This document shows, one piece after another, positions 11,847-22,789 of a DNA stretch of 64,000 nucleotides; the stretch's first letter is position 1, and each line of letters starts with the position of its first letter. The position numbers were made by a program, and so were the translations under genes. The DNA is from Linanthus parryae (taxonomy: Eukaryota; Streptophyta; Magnoliopsida; Ericales; Polemoniaceae), in NCBI GenBank assembly GCA_023055425.1, contig JALGPY010000078.1:120001-184000 (forward strand), given 5' to 3'. The notes under the pieces were generated by a model, which did not search any database, had not been told where the DNA came from, and worked only from the letters and a program-made list of their open reading frames with translations.

Positions 11847-12154
11847 CTTGTTTGTTGTAGACTTCAGAGAAAGGAGGCATTCGTCAGCGTAGGAAGGCCA
11901 ACCACTACATAAGCTAAAAACGACTACAAGCCAAGCCGGAAGCGACTCGCTTCTATTCTCGTTGGGATTGGATATAGGTGGGGAATCTATAGATCGTAGT
12001 AGTTCGCCAACCTCTCCTCTAACTAACATACATACGATAGGTGAAGGAAAGACCCCCATTTCATGGCGCCTGGGGAACGCAAGTTTGATCGAGGATTGGA
12101 GAGGAGAGGTGGAATGGAAGAAAAGGCTTGGGATGGATTTAGGAGTCTTTGTGC

Positions 12155-12233
12155 GAGCCGTATGCGGTGAGAGTCGCACGTACGGTAACGAGGGGGGTTC
12201 GCGTCTATACGTGTAGTGGCCTACCCACCCTAT
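12155..12233 (+). other. Domains V-VI of the trans-spliced group II intron nad2i542 (3' half)
   Basis: The block beginning GAGCCGTATGCGGTGA at 12155 and continuing to GTACGGT has the conserved shape of group II intron domain V, although the lowest base pairs are weak. A domain VI-like segment follows to CCCTAT at 12233. Exon sequence starts at 12234, giving a typical AT 3' splice end. No nad2 exon 2 precedes it; instead trnY lies about 390 bp upstream. It is therefore the 3' half of the intron whose 5' half sits after exon 2 elsewhere in the genome. The 5' limit of this half lies between 11847 and 12155 and cannot be fixed from sequence. Confidence 0.8.
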
Positions 12234-13155
12234 TTGTTCCATGATCTATGGGTCTACTGGAGCTACCCACTTCGATCAATTAGCCAAGATTTTGACTGGA
12301 TACGAAATCACTGGTGCTCGATCTAGTGGTATTTTTATGGGGATTCTATTTATCGCTGTAGGATTCCTATTCAAGATCACTGCAGTTCCTTTTCATATGT
12401 GGGCACCTGATATCTATGAGGGTTCACCCACCCCGGTTACAGCATTCCTTTCTATTGCGCCTAAAATTTCTATTTTTGCTAATATTTTACGTGTTTTTAT
12501 TTATGGTTCCTATGGAGCTACATTGCAACAAATCTTCTTTTTTTGCAGCATTGCTTCTATGATCTTAGGAGCACTGGCCGCCATGGCCCAAACGAAAGTC
12601 AAAAGACTTCTAGCTTATAGTTCCATTGGACATGTAGGTTATATTTGTATTGGTTTCTCATGTGGAACCATAGAAGGAATTCAATCACTACTAATTGGTA
12701 TCTTTATTTATGCATTAATGACGATAGATGCATTCGCCATAGTTTTAGCATTACGGCAAACCCGTGTCAAATATATAGCGGATTTGGGCGCTCTAGCCAA
12801 AACGAATCCTATTTTGGCTATTACCTTCTCCATTACTATGTTCTCATACGCAGGAATACCACCGTTAGCCGGCTTTTGTAGCAAATTCTATTTGTTCTTC
12901 GCCGCTTTGGGTTGTGGGGCTTACTTCCTAGCCTCAGTGGGAGTAGTGACTAGCGTTATAGGTTGTTTTTATTATATACGCTTAGTGAAAAGAATGTTTT
13001 TTGATACACCTAGGACATGGATTCTATATGAACCAATGGATCGTGACAAGTCGTTACTACTAGCAATTACTTCCTCTTTCATTACTTTATTCTTTCTATA
13101 TCCCTCTCCTTTGTTCTCAGTTACTCATCAAATGGCACTCAGTTCATATCTTTAA
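12234..13155 (+). CDS. nad2: NADH dehydrogenase subunit 2, exons 3-5 fused without introns (partial)
   Basis: This frame encodes the C-terminal ~307 residues of Nad2, a multi-pass antiporter-like subunit of the complex I membrane arm. It starts mid-codon after the trans-intron and ends with TAA. Internal landmarks include the KITAVPFHMWAPDIYEG block, MAQTKVKRLLAYSSIGHVGY and the SYAGIPPLAGFCSKFY loop. Normal angiosperm nad2 has cis-introns at positions 709 and 1282, separating exons 3, 4 and 5; both are absent and the frame is continuous. The 922-bp length equals the sum of exons 3-5 as I recall them (161+573+188). Many codons already encode the edited residue, for example the segments reading FANILRVFIYG and GYICIGFSCG. 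Exons 1-2 are not in the window and must be joined in trans. The ATG at 12241 is internal, not the start. Confidence 0.95.
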
Positions 13156-15329
13156 GTTCGATCATTGACAAGGTTCAAAGAAAGGGAGTGGTTCCAGGGG
13201 GCGAAGTACCGATTATGTAGCACAGTTTACGTAATCTTCTCTTATATATGTATGGTACTATTGCATAATCTTCGATTCTATAGCCGACAAAAGCGGTACG
13301 GAGTGCTAAAGCCCTCACCTTTTCTCTCTCGAGAGGAAAACCGGTTCACTCCCCTACCCGAGGGAATAGAACCTACAGGCGGCGTGGGTTAGCTTCGAAC
13401 AACTAGCCCTTACCTTCCTTAACAACAAAAAGAAGGAACAACTAAAACAAAAACAACATATTCTTTCGGTGTAAAGCCCCTGGAAGGGATATCCAGTTTA
13501 CATATCATAGCGATGGAAAGTGGCCCCTTTAGCGGAAGTTAAGTGTATCGGAGTTTTCTTACACGAGGGCCCGTATTTGTTCAGCAACATCCAATGGTAC
13601 CAAACAAAAGCCTAGGAGCAGAAGACCCTTTTTTTCTCCGTCTGGCTTAGTATTGATTCTCTCGTTGGGCATCACCAGCTTGGGTAGTCGAAGCTTCAAT
13701 TTCAACCGAGGAATTGCCTTATGAATAATAGGAAGGGTATGTAGCAAGTGCAACCAAAAGGGGAAAGGGAGAAGACTAGGGCAGCAGCAACTTTCTCTGG
13801 GTTCGAAGAAGCAGCATCAGGCATCGGTTTAAGACTAGACTTTGACTTCCGCCCTAGGTAAACAAAAGCGAAGAAAGTAGGAAGGGTTACCGGGCTAAGG
13901 TATTGAATTGGAAACGGAGATGATGTGGTAACAATGCCACTTTCCACCGCTTTCAAAGGTAACGAGCTATAAGATGAAGAGATAGGTCATGAGCTAGATG
14001 AATATATAAGCTCGGTAGAACTCAAATAATACGTGTTAGAAGAGAAAGAACAATTGAAGAAGCGGAATAGTAGGTGCGTAAGTGAGCGAATGTGTGTAAG
14101 CCCACTCCGTCAATGGTAAGCAGCGACAAGGTGTGGGCTAAAGGGCTGCTCCCGGCGCGCTAGTATGGATCTCCCGAGAGGCCCGCACTTACGGGTAGCA
14201 TCAGTGGCATCAGCAAGCAGCTGACAGCCGTAAATTATGTTATTGGTGCCTTACCTTAGGCCCAAAGAGCTCTACTCTTTCACCATGTGGTACTCGAAGT
14301 AGGGGCCTAATCACCACTCGATGCACGAGCAGAAGTACCATCGGCTGCTGCACGAACACCAACTCCAGCATCATCGACATCTACTAACAGCCCACTGTTA
14401 CAGACAGTGACGAAGTGCCAAAAATAGCGGACAGGTTCCTCATGTTCCCCGGTTACTTGTCCTGATGAAGCCCGGCTCGAAATTCAAAGTGGAACTGAGC
14501 TAGAACATGCAGAAGAGCCCCTTCACTCCAGATACCTGTTTTCTCTAACCTGACTTGCTCGAAGCTGGATCTAATCTCTGGTGCAACTCCCTCATAATAA
14601 AGAGAGCTTTTAGAGCCGGCTATTACCCCGGATTCTTGTTCACCAGCTGCGGAATCTGTATCAACTCAATCCACCCTGAAAGGACGTACTAGTGATCCAT
14701 CCGGCGGAACGAACCTCTACTGGGTAGCTGGCTCCCATACCATACCTTACCATAACAAAACCACTGATGTAAGCCAAGTCATCCTATCGAAGTTAGGTCC
14801 ATCGCTATCATAAGTTCCGCAATGCCATACATAGATGGGGAGCACTAACAAAGCAAAGCCGGAAGATACTGACTTAGCAAATGGATTATCAAATATAAAA
14901 CCTCGAAAACCCACCCCTGGCTAAATCTTCCGAGAGAAGATATTCTTTTTCAAACCAGTCAACGCGAAGTATAGTAAGGACGGTATTCCTATCGTTTCGG
15001 CTTGCAACTATAGGAGCGGATTTCTTTTCTTCTTTTTGGGCAGGAGCCTCAATGAGCGGTTGCGTAAGGAAGAATCTCTAGTTTGCTTATTAACTAACCT
15101 CCCGGTGTAAACCGAGGTAATGAAGCATCTAATACTTTAGCCCTAGGAAGAGGGCACTGGTGCCAAAAGAAGCCGCTACTTCGACCTACTAAAACCTGTA
15201 CCTGATCTTTCCAAATTCCTATGAACATCTTTTTTCTCAGTGCTAAGTATCCCTCCTATTGATAGAAGTAGCGAGCGGGCGATAGGCGATTGCTTCCTAC
15301 TTGCATGCTGGCACAGAGTCAACTGGCGT

Positions 15330-15692
15330 ATGATTGATTATGAGGATTCGGTGTTAAAGAGAGAACTTCTAGGAGCCAACCCTATGGTATGGACGGAGTA
15401 TAGCCCCAACATTCCTTTTTGGTACCGACATCGGATGGGTCATACAACCCCCCTGCACCTGAATGCACACTGCGCACCGCTTGAAATAAAGCGCGGTGAG
15501 GCCGGATTCCAGGTCATCCTAAAGACCGTTCAAATGAACGAAGGAACAGCGTTTTCCTTGTTGAGATTGTCAGGCACCACTAAAACAACCCTCAAGAGGA
15601 TTTATTTTAGGGTGGGAAGGTCTTCCAAAACCTCCTGCCAAGAGTTTACTTGGGTACCAAGACATCAAAGAGAGTTTTCTAGTAAAATTTGA
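15330..15692 (+). CDS. Hypothetical ORF, 120 aa from ATG (open for 150 aa from a GTG)
   Basis: The longest unassigned sense frame in the nad2-atp1 spacer. It is open from 15240 if GTG is allowed; the first ATG is at 15330 and the stop at 15690. The product is soluble-looking and mixed in composition, with a Trp/Tyr/His-rich middle (YSPNIPFWYRHRMGH) and a basic C-terminus. I recognise no domain. The look is more protein-like than its neighbours, so it could be a remnant of an inserted gene, but there is no promoter or homolog I can point to. Confidence 0.2.
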   Translation: MIDYEDSVLKRELLGANPMVWTEYSPNIPFWYRHRMGHTTPLHLNAHCAPLEIKRGEAGFQVILKTVQMNEGTAFSLLRLSGTTKTTLKRIYFRVGRSSKTSCQEFTWVPRHQREFSSKI

Positions 15693-16320
15693 ATTAAACT
15701 CCTCTGTTTGTCGAGGCCCCACTTGTACTGCTCCCTCGCCCTGTTGCCGTAGATCATTTTACAGTATGGGGCGGCACTAGACACTTCTCATCTAGGACGC
15801 GTTCAGTGTTCGAACAAACGAGACTTCACTTACTAACGCACGGGGATACCAAGGGATATCACGGGTTCCAACACCCAGTCCCAGGTTGCCCAGCTAGGTG
15901 CGCCTATCGTCGGTGGAGAAAGAAACCCTTTTCTAATCACCGAACCAAATAAATATTAGTTTAAGTAGAGCAGGGCTTTAGCACTCCGGAGGGGCATTTA
16001 TGCCAATCTTATTTATTGCTTGCATAATAGGGCGAGATGAGAACTTCCTGCTATCAAGGAGACAAAAGGTGGAGATCGCTTACTAAGAAATGTGGGAAGA
16101 CTTTGGATTGGGATGGAATCTCCCCTTCTTTTTCCCCCTCTTCTTGTTCAGGACCTGTAGAAATTTCTGAATCGGCACCAGGTGTAACAAGTATAACTAG
16201 CGGGAGTAGTATAGATAGTACAGTAGTAAGTCTTGCACTAGAGTGACTTGCAGATGGGATAGGATATGGGATAAGGATCAGGTCTTCGTGCTTTAAGGGC
16301 AATTCGCCACAGATCAAAGT

Positions 16321-16360
16321 TGGGAAATGAGGAGCTATTTACTAGGGACGGTTTGACTTC
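16321..16360 (+). repeat. Dispersed short repeat A, member 1
   Basis: About 40 bp, TGGGAAATGAGGAGC through GGTTTGACTTC, nearly identical to 20289-20327 (one-base length difference in the A run). Short dispersed repeats like this are typical sites of rare recombination in plant mitochondria. Confidence 0.8.
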
Positions 16361-16510
16361 TGCTTAGGCTTGGTCCTGGGACAGCCATTGCGTGTTAACA
16401 AGACTTCGGCGTTGGGTCGGCCTTAGCAACAGGGCTTGGGCAACGGGGGGACTTAGGCGTAGGCTTTGGAATAGCAAACATCGAGCACCCTCTTCACCGT
16501 TCTCTATAGG

Positions 16511-16531
16511 ACTCGAGCCCTACTAAGCCTA
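16511..16531 (+). pseudogene. 3' scrap resembling mitochondrial trnI-CAU
   Basis: The 19 bases from 16513 match, from memory, the T-loop, T-stem and acceptor 3' half of plant mitochondrial trnI-CAU (TCGAGCCCTACTAAGCCTA). Nothing upstream folds into the rest of a tRNA. Isolated tRNA 3' ends (t-elements) are common in plant mitochondrial spacers and may still guide RNA 3' processing. Confidence 0.35.
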
Positions 16532-19500
16532 GCATGCTTAGGCTTCGGTATTATCTACATTTCACATAACCCTGCCATAGCCGCCCTTGAACTGGGACTA
16601 CCCTCTGGCCTTTGCGGCCGTCTCGCTTGGGCATTGATCGGTCGTTATCACGAGTATGAGCTACCTTTCGCCTTAGCGCACCATCCCAACTCAAATGGTA
16701 AAGGGAAAGGCAAGCAGACGGAGGCCTCTTCCCAAGCGGTAACCAAAAGAACAAAGGAAAGAAAAGAAGAGTATGATTTGGAATCCGGATGATTGATGAA
16801 TAAAGGGAAGAAACCACCTTGATAACAAGTAAAAGAAGCATCCCGGGAATAGGTCTTACCCGGGGGGCTAGCTAAGCTTTCGGCATTTGTTGATTCTATT
16901 CCATTGGTGCCCTGCGGCTTCACAGGAGGTCTTACCGTTTCTTTCTCTCTCTTAGAGATTCGCTTTCCTATAACAGAAGCAATTCATAAAGCTTTCCGGA
17001 TTAGAACCACTTCTTCGTCCAGATAAGGAAGGTCAAAGCGAAAGACAAAGACATGAAAAGATGAGGAAGCTGCCTAAAGATAGGCGGAAGTTTAAACCGA
17101 AGCTGAAGTTGAGTCAGAAACGGAAATTGGAGTTGGAGATGTTGTTGTGCCAATAGAACCTAATATGTCAATAGAAGAAGAAGTGGATCACTCGATCAAA
17201 GCATTAGGAGGCAGGCTAATCAACATGGATTAGCAAGCACATTTGCGACTGACACGTGTTAAGCATATTGTTAGCCCACTTTTCGATCGCAGGATCGCCG
17301 TTCTTTTTTGATGCTAAATTGTTGTCAAAAAAGAGTCCATTTTCTGCTGCTGCCCAGGTACTTCCTATGGGCAAGGTCTAGCCCAGGGTCATACACGTCT
17401 TAAAACAAGGATTGGGACTTTATCCTACTCGAACTAAAGCAAGGTTAGTTGATAGGGCACAGGAGGGGGACTTCTCTTAGGCCTTAGCGCATCCACTCCA
17501 TCGGTTGGGACCAGCCCTATAGAATCAAAGAAGGTCTGCGAACCTAAACAACACCACTCTTTATGAGTTTACATAAGCTACATCGATAGAGAGGATGAGT
17601 CTAGTATTCGTACTATAGGATTCTTAACTAGCGGTAGAAGGCCTAAGCCTATTTCCGTACTTAAATAACATACCACTTCCCATCCTCATAAGCCACAGAC
17701 AAAGTAGTAGACATATGCACAGGAACGAGAATTGAACGAAGCCTACCTGGAGTCATAAGAAGAGTCATAAGTAACAAGGCCCGGCCTAATAGAAGAAGCA
17801 TCGTTTATTGAGCTGTAAATAAAGCTAAAAACAGCTTTCTTCTCCTTATCAGGTATTCGAGCTCGCTCTTCCGGCGTAGGAACCTTAGCTCTAGCTAGCT
17901 CCATAACAGATTCATCCCCTATTCAGCGGTGTTGACAAGACATCGTCTAGCTTATCTATTAAGTGAAGTCTTTAGCTTATGTCTGAAAAGCGCCTATCCT
18001 CAAAATAAAGTGACCCTCTCACAGGCATTCGATTGGAAACTTCTCTTTTCTTTTTATACACATACTTACCTTACCCCAATGCCTTACCTTAATTAGCATA
18101 CTATCGAATAGCTCCTTCTCGTTGTACCAGGATGGCTGGCGGATCCATCGAATAGTTCCAAATCAATCCTACCTAAGTAATTGTTCATTAGATTTAGATT
18201 CCAGCTTGTCTTGTTATAACACCCAGTCCCAGGTTGCACTTCCTTTTGTGCTAGAGGTGTAAGCCACATAAACGGAATCCCGGTAGGGGAATACTAAAAC
18301 GGCTATAGTTCCTATATACACTTGCGAGATTACCACAATTGGAATGGGTAGGGCGAAGCAAGGAAAAAAAAGAAGGGTAGTTGTGAAGCGGATCATGGAG
18401 AAGCTCCTCCATGTCTACTAATAGTGAGATAGGGAAAGCTTCGGCCAACCAACCGGTGGAGCAATTACAAGGAAAGGCACCGCCACAAGAAGTGGAAAGC
18501 TTTTATCTGATTAAGAGTACATAACTGCCCTTGCGAGGGACACGGACACTGAATAAGAAGAAGAGTAGTAAGCCTACTTATCCCATAGTTGGAAAGGGGG
18601 ATCCGACAGAAGTACGAAGATTACGCTTGTTAAGAGAACTGGAGAAGAAGAAAGTCCTTTATTTTGGTACCTTTGGCTTAGGCCTAGGCCTTAGGGGTGG
18701 TACTGGCATGTGACTTTGGTTATTCCTAGCTGTTGTAGGGTAGAAACCTAGGTAGGTAGTCATCTTGTTCTTCTATTTAGGTATTAATTCAAGTAATCTC
18801 GGAATAAGGTAAAGGTAAGAAGAGCTAACCGGCCCACTTTCGCTATCCTTAATAGGAAAAGGACCGCTTTCCCTGAGGAAGAGGGGATTTGGTATAGCTA
18901 GCATCTTGTGAAAAGCGGCTTTGTTTGAGTTTGCTCAAGCCCGATCTTCAGATTCCTACCTTGATTGCGTTGCTTTCTATCTATATCTGGTAACTTGCCT
19001 AACAAGGGGACCCCTTTGCTTAACTTGTTGCCCCTACTGTCTTAGTAGTCCCTAACCTGGAAGCTGATCTCCCTGGGAGCCAACTTCGCGGAGTTCTTCT
19101 GTTAGTAGTACCCATACCTCCGGGAAGCCCCTAGGGAGCTCTTTTTCACTACCTGTTTTTCTAGGGCTTATGGTCCTTCGCTTCCTTTACTTTACTTTAC
19201 TGAGACCACTCGACCAACTAACTGGATGCAAGGGAATAGCTAGCCATCTTGTTCTTTCGGACATATGGTAACTGGAGCTTAGATCTAGGGCCTTCATTGG
19301 CCCGGTCGGGAGAAAGGCGAAATTTTGGATTCTTCTTCCCCTGGATTCACTGTATTCAATAACCTATTTTACACTACTACAATGCCTATTGGCACTGTCT
19401 TTGGTTAAGCCTTGTTCTTATTCGTAGGATAGGACTGGCACGAGGGACTAGTTAAAAGACTTAGAGTCGGTACAACTCTTTTCATTAGCCAATCTCCTTC

Positions 19501-20288
19501 TATATGATATTTCGATCGTCAAGGGCTATTCCGCGATTCCATCCAGCCATAGTGTAGAGCCTTCCCTATAGCTACCCTGTTCCGACCAGCCGGGACAGCA
19601 CCATTGCCCCGGGACTCAACTCACTTCTGCTCCCCAACCCACGTAACTAGTACAGGCCTGTGTGGCCCCTATTCTATTCCTTCTTCCTTTCCTTATTGAT
19701 CGGGAGTGGCACCTCTTATCTTAGGATAAAACAAGCCCCTTCTCACATATCATCATATAGGGTAAATACTCTCTCTCCTGTCACCGGTTGGACGATCTTC
19801 ATTTAAGCAGCCTTAGCCTTGACTACGCCAAGTAAGCCCTCGCTAGCGGTCCTTCCAGAAGTTCCACTTCTTAGCGAAATGCCAAACAGATCTACCAGTA
19901 GCTCTCTCTAGGATATTCCCGCAGGACTATTTGAGTCCCTCAATTTCCTATTACGCGTACTTCGGGAAGAGTCCGTGGCCGGGCAATCAGAGTTAGACGG
20001 GTAAGGTTGCGAATAAATTCCTGCTGAGTGCATCTGGTAACCCCACTTCCCTCGGTCCTAAGTTTGCGAGTAAGAAAGCGAAGCCCGGACTTTACCATTT
20101 CGTGGATTGGGTAGGTGATGATGGTACAAGCCCCCTTGAACACACATAAGCGCTCTTGATAGCCACTTACCCCCTCCTTCTTCCTTCACCTTTCTCAGCT
20201 AGTTCCCGGGAGTTCGAAGTCTTCGGCGGTTGATCGCTTCCTCATTCGAAGAAGAGTTTCCGTGCCCGCCCTCTGTGGCATGGGAGTT

Positions 20289-20327
20289 TGGGAATGAGGA
20301 GCTATTTACTAGGGACGGTTTGACTTC
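20289..20327 (+). repeat. Dispersed short repeat A, member 2
   Basis: The partner of 16321-16360, in the same orientation about 4 kb downstream, with one A fewer near its start. It lies immediately before the pair of 30-bp direct repeats. Confidence 0.8.
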
Positions 20328-20346
20328 CATGAGGCGTTGGTGAGAG

Positions 20347-20376
20347 GGGAAATAGTCATTATGCTCGAAATCACGG
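20347..20376 (+). repeat. 30-bp direct repeat, left member
   Basis: GGGAAATAGTCATTATG, then C or T, then TCGAAATCACGG. It is repeated at 20417-20446 with one substitution, exactly 70 bp apart. The intervening 40 bp is not repeated. Confidence 0.85.
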
Positions 20377-20416
20377 TGTTTGATCGACTTGTTTGATTTC
20401 GATGTCGATCTCCCTA

Positions 20417-20446
20417 GGGAAATAGTCATTATGTTCGAAATCACGG
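20417..20446 (+). repeat. 30-bp direct repeat, right member
   Basis: Second member of the pair; it differs from 20347-20376 at one position (T for C). Replication slippage or a small insertion between copies would explain the spacing. Confidence 0.85.
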
Positions 20447-21262
20447 GATATGCTCCCCTTTTTCGAGGATTTATCCTCAACAACTGATGGGATAAATTAT
20501 AATATATGATTATGAGAAGCAAGCAAGTAATCTTTGATTACGCGGTAGGCCTTCTAATCTTCTCTTATCTCTTAGGGTCCTTAGTTCTAAAGCTGTTGCT
20601 AAGATGTAAGAGGATTATCTATCGGTATAACTCAAATAGATGGTCTTATAGCCGAAAGGTAGAAGGGAAGTGAGTTAGCTGCCCTATCAAGTGATGGAAT
20701 TGCAGTTTCTTAAGCAGGTATAATGTTACTTCCTTCTATCTAAATAAAAGACTTCTCTTACTACATTAGGAGCGAGCTTTCGTTGCGCAAGGCCTCGGTA
20801 AAAACATAACATTCTTCGGAGTACCAAATATCTCCTATAATCCAGTTGTTGAAGATGGATTAGCTACCGGGGATGATATAGCACAGGTAACATCTCCTAC
20901 TACTGTTTTGTAATAGCAATCAGAACTGTGAAATCTTGAAATGTTCTGCTTAATAGCCTTTCTTCAAGCAAGAGTAGATACCTCGGATTCCTTCCATTTT
21001 TTAGCTAGAAAGATAGTCCGGGATGAATTGCCTACTTACTTTTCGTGAGAGACCTATTATTCTCCACCTTCCGCCCTGGTAGTTGAGGTTACTGCTATGC
21101 GCTTCCTCTCAGCCTAGTTTAGACCTTACTTCAGGAAAGGGCTTTTTTTCACTATCCAGAGGCACACTCCAAGCATTCCTTGCGGAATGAATTCTTTCAT
21201 AACCCGCAGTCCGAAAGGGAAGTCCCTTAAAGCTAAGATCGAAGATGGCTTTGACTCTTATA

Positions 21263-22789
21263 TTATAAGAAAGGAATAGCACTTTCTTTTAAGAAAGTAT
21301 CTAGTTCTTTCTTTATTTCGTTAGTTAGTCCCCCCTTTTCTAAAAGAGATTGTAGTAATTCTTCTTTTACACTCCTTAGAATGCTAGTCTCATATTGAGA
21401 TATTTTCTCTAATGGCATTCGATCACAGAATCCATTGACAGCCGCATAAATAACTAGAATTTCTTTTTCAATTGGAAGTGGTGCATATTGTGCTTGTTTT
21501 AGTACTTCTGTAAGCCTTGCCCCTCTATTGAGTAATGACTGAGTGGCAGCATCGAGGTCTGAGCCAAATTGAGCAAAGGCGGCCACTTCTCGGTATTGTG
21601 CTAATTCTAGTTTTAAACTACCGCAGACTTGTTTCATAGTTTTTAACTGAGCAGCAGACCCGACCCGACTGACCGATAATCCTACGTTAATAGCAGGTCG
21701 AATTCCTCGATAAAAGAGCTCTGTCTCTAAACAAATCTGTCCATCCGTAATAGAGATGACATTGGTCGGAATATAGGCGGATACGTCTCCAGCTTGTGTT
21801 TCAATGACGGGTAAGGCAGTCAAGCTACCTGCGCCTGTCTGATCCGATCGTTTAGCAGCTCTTTCTAATAGCCGAGAATGCAAATAGAAAACATCCCCTG
21901 GGAAGGCCTCTCGTCCTGGAGGTCTTCGTAACAATAGTGACATTTGTCGATAGGCCACGGCCTGCTTACTAAGATCATCATAGATTATTAATGCGTGCAT
22001 GCCATTATCTCGGAAATATTCCCCCATGGCACAACCAGAATAGGGGGCCAGAAATTGTAGAGGGGCAGGATCCGAAGAGGTGGCTGCTACAAGAATGGAA
22101 TATTCCATAGCATTTGCTTCCGAAAGGATTTGAACTAATTGTGCCACCGTTGATCGTTTCTGTCCAATCGCTACATAGACACAATACAATCGGTCAGGTA
22201 CCTTTCCTTTGGAGTTGATTTGCTTTTGGTTTAATATGGTATCGATAGCTATGGCTGTTTTACCCGTTTGTCGGTCACCAATTATAAGTTCTCGTTGACC
22301 ACGACCTATAGGAACCAGGCTATCTACTGCTTTTAAGCCGGTTTGCATTGGCTCGTGCACCGATTTACGTTCAATAATACCAGGCGCTTTCACTTCGACA
22401 CGTCTTCGCTCGTGATCGGATAAAGCCCCTCTGCCATCAATAGGAAGTCCCAAGGCGTCGACCACACGTCCTAGCAGAGCCCTTCCCGAAGGAACATCCA
22501 CAATAGATCCAGTTCGCTTGACAAGATCTCCTTCTTTAATAGCAGTATCACTACCAAAGACAACAATCCCCACATTCTCATTTTCTAGATTTAAGGCGAT
22601 TCCTTTCACACCACTGGAAAAGGAAACCATTTCCCCAGCTTGAATTTCCTTCAAACCATAGACACGGGCAATCCCATCTCCAACTGAGACCACTCGACCA
22701 ATCTCGTCCACTTTCAAATGAGTAGAAAAAGCAGTGATTCGACTCTCCAATAATTTTGTCAGCTCTGCAGCCCCTGGATTAAATGCCAT
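21263..22789 (-). CDS. atp1: F1F0 ATP synthase subunit alpha
   Basis: Complete 508-codon gene on the minus strand, with start at 22789 ([10 protein letters not shown]) and TAA at 21263-21265. Atp1 is the non-catalytic alpha subunit of the mitochondrial F1 head. The P-loop GDRQTGKT is at residues 171-178, the Walker B strand LIIYDD at 267-272 and the conserved [10 protein letters not shown], with the arginine at the alpha/beta interface, at 372-381. The core is nearly identical to other plants, but the N-terminal 26 residues, the loop at 189-200 (one residue shorter than usual) and the last ~65 residues differ from the usual angiosperm sequence. Residues 354, 392, 430, 471 and 496 are Leu in the DNA, where other plants reach Leu by editing as I recall. 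An in-frame ATG at 22870 would add 27 basic residues; the family start is preferred. Confidence 0.98.
   Translation of the reverse strand: MAFNPGAAELTKLLESRITAFSTHLKVDEIGRVVSVGDGIARVYGLKEIQAGEMVSFSSGVKGIALNLENENVGIVVFGSDTAIKEGDLVKRTGSIVDVPSGRALLGRVVDALGLPIDGRGALSDHERRRVEVKAPGIIERKSVHEPMQTGLKAVDSLVPIGRGQRELIIGDRQTGKTAIAIDTILNQKQINSKGKVPDRLYCVYVAIGQKRSTVAQLVQILSEANAMEYSILVAATSSDPAPLQFLAPYSGCAMGEYFRDNGMHALIIYDDLSKQAVAYRQMSLLLRRPPGREAFPGDVFYLHSRLLERAAKRSDQTGAGSLTALPVIETQAGDVSAYIPTNVISITDGQICLETELFYRGIRPAINVGLSVSRVGSAAQLKTMKQVCGSLKLELAQYREVAAFAQFGSDLDAATQSLLNRGARLTEVLKQAQYAPLPIEKEILVIYAAVNGFCDRMPLEKISQYETSILRSVKEELLQSLLEKGGLTNEIKKELDTFLKESAIPFL

Larger units (their letters stand above)
13156..21262. 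other. 8.1-kb spacer between nad2 and atp1
   Basis: No complete known gene. It holds an unassigned frame (15330-15692), a trnI-like 3' scrap (16511-16531), a 39-40-bp dispersed repeat pair (16321-16360 and 20289-20327), a pair of 30-bp direct repeats 70 bp apart (20347-20376, 20417-20446), a 20-bp repeat pair (15870-15889, 18218-18237) and a 19-bp atp1-like word (19199-19217). The rest is short broken frames typical of plant mitochondrial spacer. Confidence 0.7.

Noticed and set aside
11670..12242. 190-codon minus-strand frame
   Set aside because: It is antisense to trnY and the trans-intron 3' half, with tRNA-complement peptides; a shadow of RNA features.
12241..12243. ATG taken as a start of a 304-codon nad2
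   Set aside because: It is an internal Met; the exon begins at 12234 after the intron end and exons 1-2 are joined in trans.
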